Below are positions 6,223 to 10,472 of a stretch of DNA of 10,472 nucleotides, one piece after another (position 1 is the stretch's first letter; every line of letters begins with the position of its first letter). Location of the stretch: contig CABUKY010000057.1 in NCBI GenBank assembly GCA_902492185.1, positions 1 to 10,472 on the forward strand, read 5' to 3'. This DNA comes from an uncultured Collinsella sp. Its GTDB lineage: Bacteria; Actinomycetota; Coriobacteriia; Coriobacteriales; Coriobacteriaceae. The notes below the pieces were generated by a model, which saw only the letters and a program-made list of their open reading frames with translations, made no database searches and was not told the DNA's origin. Position numbers and translations under genes: made by a program.

Positions 6223-6762
6223 ATGTCTCAATCATTAGCGGAGACGCACGTGGAGGATCTCATCTACGAGTGCGACTGCATCACTGCGGGAGATTATGGT
6301 GAGGGCACCCAGGAACACATCGACGACCTTATACTGCAGATGGAAGGGTTTTCCTTCCCGCTCAGGTGCACCGGATCGCTAACAATTCCCAGAGACAAGA
6401 CTCTGGATGGCGTAAAGCGCGCAAAGGGATGGCTCGTGGCAAACATGGCCACGCTCACGAACAGCGGAAACGGCACGACGGTTAGCTCCAGCAGCGTTTC
6501 ACAGGCCACGGCGACGGTGGACGTTTCGGTAGAGGTAAGCCAGGCGGTGACCGAAATCGGCAACGACCCCGTTCTCGACAACGAGACGAAAGAGGCACTC
6601 GAGCTGGCGCTGTCGCGGGCACGCATGGCAGCCGAGGCGAAGAACAGGGCAGGGTTCGCCGAACACGTTGCAAGGGTCATCGACCTTGCAACGAAGAGCG
6701 TGGATCTCGTACCCAAGGCGTTGGTGGCCCTCGGTGTGCTCGCGAAGCTCTTTGGCGCCTAG
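6223..6762 (+). CDS. 179-aa cargo protein of unknown function
   Basis: Not recognised with confidence. ATG at 6223 follows AAGGAG with good spacing. Visible layout: an acidic, partly helical N-terminal part (1-75; cysteines 17, 19, 49); a Ser/Thr/Val-rich alternating segment that looks like beta strands (about 78-108, including TATVDVSVEVS); a charged helical region (117-157); and a hydrophobic C-terminal helix (VPKALVALGVLAKLFGA, 163-179). This order resembles AbiTii-like and other small proteins found in defence islands, where a linker and a terminal hydrophobic helix follow an N-terminal domain; that is a similarity of layout only. It stands between the XRE regulator and the DUF3800 gene, 77 bp before the latter's preferred start. 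A membrane-acting effector or an adaptor for DUF3800 are possible roles. Confidence 0.7.
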   Translation: MSQSLAETHVEDLIYECDCITAGDYGEGTQEHIDDLILQMEGFSFPLRCTGSLTIPRDKTLDGVKRAKGWLVANMATLTNSGNGTTVSSSSVSQATATVDVSVEVSQAVTEIGNDPVLDNETKEALELALSRARMAAEAKNRAGFAEHVARVIDLATKSVDLVPKALVALGVLAKLFGA

Positions 6763-6839
6763 GTGCGGTGCCGCGAATCAAATCGTTAGCACCGCGATAT
6801 CTGATACTAATTTGGCAATCCGAAGAAGGGCGCGATCAC

Positions 6840-7607
6840 ATGAGACCGCTAAACACGAATGATGTCCGGGCGAACTGCGAAGCAGGAAGTGATGCCGCGC
6901 ATAAAAACGAGGAGCGCACGACCTACAACGTTTATTGTGACGAAAGCTGCGTCACATCTTCTCTTGCAGACGATTTTATGGCCATAGGAGGCATCATGTG
7001 CCCCCTGGACCAAAAGAGAGAGATTGTAAGGACGGTTGACCGACTCAGGGCCTATTACAACGTGCAGGGAGAATTTGGGTGGAAAACGGTGTGCCCGTCC
7101 AGACTCTCCTTCTTTCAGGCTTTGGTTGACCTGTTCTTCTCAAACCCCGAGCTGAGATTCCGCGCAGTCGTTGTCAGTAGGCGCGAGACAAACTTCGATG
7201 ATACTGAGGAAATGTTTCAGAAGGTCTACTACCAGGTGTTTAACAACTGGCTTGACAGGAGAGACTCATACCGCCTATTTATCGATCGCCGCATTGACGA
7301 ACGTAACCGAGTGGACACATTGAGGAGGTGCCTGATCGACACATTCCAATTTGGCAACTCGGTAAAATTTGTCGAAGAAGTCGAGTCACATGAGAACGAC
7401 CTCATACAGCTCGCAGACTTATTCATCGGAGCCCTTGCCGCCTCAAGGAATGGACACCTGCAGCTCGAAGGGTCAAGTGCCGCAAAATTGCAAATATGCC
7501 GAGACATCTGTCGAAATTTAAATACAAGTACCCTTGCGAGCTATGAGACATGGCCTTCCGAGCAGAAGTTCAACGTGTTCCACTTTCGTGGACGAAGGAA
7601 TATGTGA
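6840..7607 (+). CDS. DUF3800 domain protein (RNase H-like fold family)
   Basis: A 255-aa soluble protein. The family signature YCDES (residues 32-36) is followed by the strand FMAIGGIMC (46-54); an internal acidic residue stands in FIDRR (D149), and the C-terminal motif is NDLIQLADLFIGA (D187, D192). DUF3800 proteins share an RNase H-like fold with acidic active-site residues and often occur in mobile and defence loci; their substrates are poorly known. The start at 6840 is preferred because GAAGAAGGG lies 9 bases upstream; a GTG at 6768 would add 24 residues with no clear ribosome site. The residues before about 28 are poorly structured. The stop codon TGA overlaps the ATG of the next gene by one base, so both are made together. 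It appears intact. Confidence 0.82.
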   Translation: MRPLNTNDVRANCEAGSDAAHKNEERTTYNVYCDESCVTSSLADDFMAIGGIMCPLDQKREIVRTVDRLRAYYNVQGEFGWKTVCPSRLSFFQALVDLFFSNPELRFRAVVVSRRETNFDDTEEMFQKVYYQVFNNWLDRRDSYRLFIDRRIDERNRVDTLRRCLIDTFQFGNSVKFVEEVESHENDLIQLADLFIGALAASRNGHLQLEGSSAAKLQICRDICRNLNTSTLASYETWPSEQKFNVFHFRGRRNM

Positions 7608-8107
7608 TGCGAACAGGATACTCACTCGACCGCGACGGGCATCTCGACCTTGGGCCCTGCTACCAAGGCCTTACGTGCGATATGCTGCGCGCGTCACATC
7701 TCTCAAGAGAATACTATGACGACAATCTGCTGGACCTTGTCGCATGGGATGGGTCCCCCGTGACAAACATGCAATACGAGTCGACATGGCTACATCTCGT
7801 CTCAAAGCACGGGAAGAGCAGAGAGCAATTCAACCCATTGGTCAATCTTGATCTCAACAGGGTTGTGAGGCTTCCGGTCCTAAAAGCAACAGTGGAGGGC
7901 AGGGTGCCCGCCAACGTTTACCTTCAAAGGCAAAGGGGCCGCGAAGACAAAGTTCAAGTTGTCGCATCCGGAATCGATCAAGACTATGTCGTTATCCTCG
8001 GCGTAACGAAAAAGGGCTATGTCCTCAGAACAGCCTATCCAGGGGACAAAAAATATTCCTGCAAGATTAGCGAAAGAGGAGAGCTGGTGGAGAAAATCCG
8101 CCCATAA
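7607..8107 (+). CDS. 166-aa cargo protein, possible BECR/RelE-like nuclease-type fold
   Basis: The ATG at 7607 overlaps the TGA of the DUF3800 gene (TGATG), and GAAGGA lies 7 bases before it, so translation is coupled. The frame could open at 7550, but that would overlap DUF3800 by 58 bases with no ribosome site. The N-terminal part has YYDDNLLDLVAWDG (36-49). The C-terminal part reads HLVSKHGKS (63-71), LPVLKATVEGRVPANVYLQR (89-108), a VVILG strand (128-132) and GYVLRTAYPGDKKY (137-150). The order basic/His segment, strands, then RTAYP is reminiscent of Barnase-EndoU-ColicinE5/D-RelE (BECR) domains of phage and toxin proteins, with H63, H68, K70, R141 and T142 as candidate residues. This is weak pattern recognition and the function remains unknown. 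It is the last gene of the cargo transcript. Confidence 0.72.
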   Translation: MRTGYSLDRDGHLDLGPCYQGLTCDMLRASHLSREYYDDNLLDLVAWDGSPVTNMQYESTWLHLVSKHGKSREQFNPLVNLDLNRVVRLPVLKATVEGRVPANVYLQRQRGREDKVQVVASGIDQDYVVILGVTKKGYVLRTAYPGDKKYSCKISERGELVEKIRP

Positions 8108-8135
8108 AAAAGGCCCCGGATTTCGGCTCCGAGGC
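8106..8135 (-). terminator. Intrinsic terminator-like hairpin, active leftward
   Basis: GCCCCGGA (8113-8120) pairs with TCCGAGGC (8128-8135), one mismatch, loop TTTCGGC. A run of six A at 8106-8111 lies on the left, so only minus-strand transcripts would have the hairpin followed by U residues. It overlaps the stop codon of the 166-aa gene; for rightward transcripts it offers a stem without a U-tract. Confidence 0.5.
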
Positions 8136-8337
8136 TGGCCACGTCCTGAGCTTTAAGCAAAGGGCTACCCATATTATGCCGCATTGCAACAAAATGTAAA
8201 CCGAACACGTTATGGAGATTGGAGACCTTAAACGAAAAGAAACCCCACCGCGCACGGCTGGAACCTTGGCGCGTTGGGGTGATAGCAAGGATGCCGGAGT
8301 AACACGGAGATAGCTCCGGGCAACCTAGGGACATTAT
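8108..8337. other. Gene-free stretch upstream of the integrase pseudogene
   Basis: About 230 bases without a supported ORF. It holds the hairpins at 8106-8135 and 8242-8280 and a short inverted repeat CCGGAG (8294-8299) / CTCCGG (8314-8319) just before the pseudogene. An open frame on the minus strand crosses both terminators and is not credible. Confidence 0.45.
8242..8280 (-). terminator. Strong GC-rich hairpin, intrinsic terminator for leftward transcription
   Basis: ACCCCACCGCGC (8242-8253) pairs with GCGCGTTGGGGT (8269-8280) at 11 of 12 positions around a 15-nt loop. In minus-strand reading the stem is followed by TTCTTTTCGTTT, the shape of an intrinsic terminator. No leftward gene ends here now; it may shield the cargo from transcripts entering from the right flank, or be a relic. 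Confidence 0.55.
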
Positions 8338-9499
8338 ATGACACGCAAGCAGAGGCGCCGCGCGTGAGGCTCAATCACCGAGGCCAAGCGTGGCAAGAAA
8401 TACATCCTCCGATGGCAGGAGAACACGCCGTGCGGACGCAAACGTAAGACCAAGACGGTGTACGGCACCTATCGCGAGGCATGCGCCGAACTCGACCGCA
8501 TCCACGTCGAGCGTGCTGATGACAAGCCGGCGCCGACCATCGCCCAGGCATACGGCACATGGCCCGAGCCGGCCATGGCGGCACAAGTCGCGGCGGGCAC
8601 GCTCGCACCGAACACCCGCAACCTCGTCACAAGGTCGTGGGCGAACTACGTCGGCCCCACATGGGGCTCAATGCCGGTCGATCAGTTGCGCCCCGTGCAT
8701 CTGCGGGAATGGCTACTGACCTTGCCGGCAGCAACGGCGGACACTGCCCTACTCACCCTGCGCAAGATTTACGGCACTGTGTCGGGCTTTGTCGTGCTGC
8801 CCATCGACCCGTTTGCCGCCACCGTGAAATACACCATGCCCACGCGCAAGACGCGCGAGCGCTCCAAGCGCCTGTACACGTTTGCCGAGGTAAAAGGACA
8901 TTCTGGGCCGCCTGCACGGAACCTCGCTCGAGGCGCCGTTCATCATGGCGTGCTTTGGATCATGTCACTCAGGCGAGCCGCTGGGCATCTGCACCGACGA
9001 GGTTCTGCCGTTCGTGGCGGAATCCACAACGCTCGCAACGGTCGACCTCGTGCGCCAGATGGAGCAAGCGGGCATCGAGCCCACGGCGGACGGCGTACTC
9101 AAGACGCGGAAGTCAATGCGCACAGTCGTGGTGCTGCCGGATGCCGCCGGGCGCCTGCTCGAAATTGCAGGCGAGCGCCGCGCGGCAGGCTCCGAGTGGC
9201 TAGCAGATCGCGGGGACGGACTGCCCATGAACCGATAGATGTGCAATCATAGATGGAAGAAGTGGTGCGCAGCCGAGGGTATCGAACACATCCCGTGGTC
9301 GAACCTTCTCAACTCGTGGCGAACCATCTGCGAGATGGAGCTGCACATGCCCTGGGACCTCATGGAAATGCTCATGGGACACTCCCCGCCGGGCGTGTCA
9401 GGGCGACATTATATTCGTCCCTCACGTGAGCAGGTGGCGCGTTCCGTTTGCGACGCACTTGGGATAAATTGGGATATTTTCCAACAAACCAGCAGGTAA
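8338..9499 (+). pseudogene. Tyrosine recombinase (phage-type integrase), decayed
   Basis: About 387 codons of a site-specific integrase, normal length, but broken at several points. ATG at 8338 has AGGG upstream. TGA replaces codon 10 (8365-8367, after MTRKQRRRA). An arm-DNA-binding region follows (GSITEAKRGKKYILRW), then a core-binding region (about 8540-8840). The frame shifts at the GTAAAAGGACATT run (8890-8902), where one extra base breaks FAEVK/DILGRL. Catalytic Arg I is His (CAC, 8966-8968, in FGSCHSGEPLGI). A TAG stands in frame at 9236-9238. Arg II (9320-9322, NSWRT), the His of LMGHS (9380-9382) and the nucleophile Tyr (9410-9412, GRHYIRPS) remain. It lies at the right island end and presumably once drove integration; it cannot make an active enzyme now. 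Confidence 0.88.
9486..9499. repeat. Subterminal inverted repeat, right copy
   Basis: AAACCAGCAGGTAA is the reverse complement, one mismatch, of 5223-5236, and lies 24 bases inside the right island end. It overlaps the last codons and stop of the integrase pseudogene. Confidence 0.5.
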
Positions 9500-9523
9500 A
9501 ACGGGCGCGGTTAATAGTGGCAG

Positions 9524-9852
9524 ATTTAGATGAACCAATCAGTCGATTTCGAATGTCTAAATCTGTAACAGTTAGACCTGTTTATGCTGAGTCTCTGTTA
9601 CAGATTGAGACATTCTTCCTGGACGTTTTCCTTTGTCTCAATCTGTAACAGTTAGCTGATGATTTGGGTTCTAGACGTTACAGATCAAGACAAACCTTCC
9701 GGCGGATTTTGAATGTCTCGATCTGTAACAGTAAGAGGGGAAATTTGGTTCCAGTTGTTACAGATCGAGACGTTTGCCCGGCGCCCCCTCCGTTTGTCTC
9801 GATCTGTAACATCTAGACCCGGATTCCGCTCCCACCTGTTACAGATTGAGAT
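9524..9852. repeat. Alternating palindromic array, right fragment (80-bp period)
   Basis: Left arms start at 9595, 9675, 9755 and 9836; right arms start at 9555, 9635, 9715 and 9796. Arms are 17 nt (consensus CTGTTACAGATYGAGAC and its complement). Loops are 23, 23, 23 and 24 nt, and spacers between hairpins are always 23 nt. Arms within one hairpin change together: AGATTTAGA/TCTAAATCT, AGATTGAGA/TCTCAATCT, AGATCGAGA/TCTCGATCT. Loops vary freely while the spacer keeps a TTAGAC...GATTTGGGTTCCAG theme. The last arm (9836-9852) has no partner. No ORF is supported. The array is continuous in phase with 5097-5185. Confidence 0.85.
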
Positions 9853-9951
9853 GTTTGTGTCCGCGCCAGCCCCGTATCCAGCCGTAGTCCCATATAAACA
9901 AACCCCGTGGTAAACTTGACCGAACTGTTAATATTCCGAAAGGTACCCGTA
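9853..9951 (+). promoter_or_regulatory. Upstream region of the zinc-ribbon gene
   Basis: This short region between the array and the membrane protein must hold its promoter. TATAAA near 9893-9898 and TAAACT near 9911-9916 are -10-like, but neither has a convincing -35 partner. GAAAGG at 9938-9943 is the ribosome binding site and fixes the start at 9952. Confidence 0.3.
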
Positions 9952-10383
9952 ATGTCCAAGTACATCTCCGAGCTCATGTCGCCGCAGCTTATGGGCGTCG
10001 TCTATGCCTTCGTTGGCTTTATCATCGCCCTGTATGTGCTGTCGGTCGTCTATGTGTTCATCGACGCTCGCCGCCGCGGCGCCAGCGCCTACGTGGCATG
10101 GGGCATCATCGCCCTCATCCCGTTTGTGGGTCTCATCGCCTACCTGGTCCTGCGCCCGCACTCCTACGCGTCCGACCGCGAGGAGCAGGAGCTGGACATG
10201 GCCCTGCGCGAGCGCCAGCTTGCCCAGTACGGAACCTGCCCGCAGTGCGGCGCGCCCATCGAGAAGGACTTCGTCGTCTGCCCGGTGTGCGATACCCAGG
10301 TTCGCAACGTATGCCCCAGCTGTCATCGCCCGCTCGATGCGCACTGGAAGGTCTGCCCCTACTGCCGAACTCGCATCCAGTAA
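9952..10383 (+). CDS. Membrane-anchored double zinc-ribbon protein
   Basis: A 143-aa protein. Two transmembrane helices (about 13-37 and 47-67) are joined by a short basic loop DARRRGAS, a hairpin like the N-terminal region of cardiolipin synthases (PLDc_N-type). A charged, probably coiled linker follows (72-93, REEQELDMALRERQL). Two zinc ribbons come last: C96/C99 with C110/C113, and C121/C124 with C135/C138, all CPxC. By the positive-inside rule the basic loop and the N-terminus are hard to assign, but zinc ribbons are normally cytoplasmic. The start at 9952 follows GAAAGG; a GTG at 9907 would add 15 residues before the ribosome site and is unlikely. It appears to be host, not island, DNA: GC-rich codons, beyond the array. 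Function is unknown; sensing or scaffold roles are guesses. Confidence 0.85.
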   Translation: MSKYISELMSPQLMGVVYAFVGFIIALYVLSVVYVFIDARRRGASAYVAWGIIALIPFVGLIAYLVLRPHSYASDREEQELDMALRERQLAQYGTCPQCGAPIEKDFVVCPVCDTQVRNVCPSCHRPLDAHWKVCPYCRTRIQ

Positions 10384-10472
10384 CGCATCCATCGCCTGGC
10401 CGGCCGCAAGCCACGGGTACCGTGCGTCCCGCGCAAGCCACGCGCGCCCCACAGCCTCGCCCCACACGATGA
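10384..10472. other. GC-rich tail after the zinc-ribbon gene
   Basis: No gene is supported in these 89 bases. A small perfect palindrome CACGG-GTA-CCGTG (10412-10424) has no T-run after it. CGCAAGCCACG occurs twice (10405-10415 and 10432-10442). The ATG four bases from the end (10469) could be a start but has no ribosome binding site. Confidence 0.35.

Larger units (their letters stand above)
5186..9523. mobile_element. 4.3-kb integrated island interrupting the palindromic array
   Basis: Ends are deduced from the array. CAG occurs at 5183-5185 and 9521-9523. Deleting one copy plus everything between joins ATGTTACAG to ATTTAGAT, restoring a 17-nt arm in exact 80-bp phase. Its inner 15 bases (TGTTACAGATTTAGA) are perfectly complementary to the right arm at 9556-9570. 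The island carries two divergent XRE genes, a small leftward ORF, a three-gene rightward cargo and a tyrosine integrase pseudogene whose stop lies 24 bases from the right end. Only 3 bp are shared at the two junctions, fewer than most integrases leave, so heterologous crossover or later change of the ends is possible. Base composition of the cargo is visibly less GC-rich than both flanks. Confidence 0.75.

Noticed and set aside
8035..8334. Leftward 99-codon frame between cargo and integrase
   Set aside because: It runs through two terminator-like hairpins and into the 166-aa gene, with no ribosome binding site and no recognisable domain.
8890..8902. Programmed frameshift in the integrase
   Set aside because: The gene also has two nonsense codons and a lost catalytic arginine, so ordinary decay explains the shift.
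5281..9477. The direct repeat ACGCACTTGGGATAA... as the true attL/attR boundaries
   Set aside because: It lies about 95 and 46 bases inside the junctions that exactly restore the array. It is better seen as a subterminal binding motif.
5097..9852. CRISPR array as an explanation for the regularly spaced repeats
   Set aside because: Neighbouring repeats alternate in orientation, repeats vary while covarying in pairs, half of the gaps are conserved, and no cas gene is present.
9713..9913. Short rightward frames through the palindromic array
   Set aside because: They consist of repeated translations of the repeat arms and have no ribosome binding site.
9928..10467. Leftward 179-codon frame opposite the zinc-ribbon gene
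   Set aside because: Antisense shadow; the rightward frame has eight ordered zinc-ribbon cysteines and two membrane helices.

Overview
The window looks like chromosomal DNA of a high-GC anaerobic actinobacterium, most likely a gut Coriobacteriia such as Collinsella. This is an inference from GC-rich codon use, strong GGAGG-type ribosome binding sites, and a strictly anaerobic style glpA-like / FAD oxidoreductase / DUF1667 operon. No rRNA or tRNA gene is visible, and I could not run a database search.

Left part (1-4906, minus strand): an intact M24 metallopeptidase (Xaa-Pro dipeptidase/aminopeptidase type), then about 480 bases without a gene but full of structure (a 160-bp foldback element with 29-bp terminal inverted repeats, a 22-bp-stem hairpin, a 27-bp direct repeat). 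Next comes a tight three-gene redox operon read leftwards: a GlpA-like FAD oxidoreductase with a BFD [2Fe-2S] domain, a two-dinucleotide-site FAD/NAD(P) oxidoreductase, and a small cysteine-rich DUF1667 protein. Together they look like a soluble anaerobic glycerol-3-phosphate (or related hydroxy-acid) dehydrogenase complex.

Middle part (5097-9852): an unusual intergenic array of 17-bp arms alternating in orientation every 40 bp (80-bp period). Arm pairs show compensatory changes. A 4.3-kb island splits this array inside one arm. Joining base 5185 to base 9524 restores both the 80-bp phase and a 15-bp perfect stem, so the island ends can be read to within 3 bp. The island carries a divergent pair of XRE regulators (one with ACG where ATG is expected), a small leftward ORF whose end is now fused to host DNA, and a rightward three-gene cargo: a 179-aa protein of unknown function, a DUF3800 protein, and a 166-aa protein that starts inside the DUF3800 stop codon. 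At its right end is a tyrosine recombinase pseudogene with a nonsense codon, a frameshift, a lost catalytic arginine and a second internal stop. The cargo looks intact while the integrase is dead, so the island is probably fixed in place. The cargo is the best candidate here for an undescribed defence or toxin-type system.

Right part (9853-10472): a small membrane protein with two transmembrane helices and two zinc ribbons, then a short GC-rich tail.
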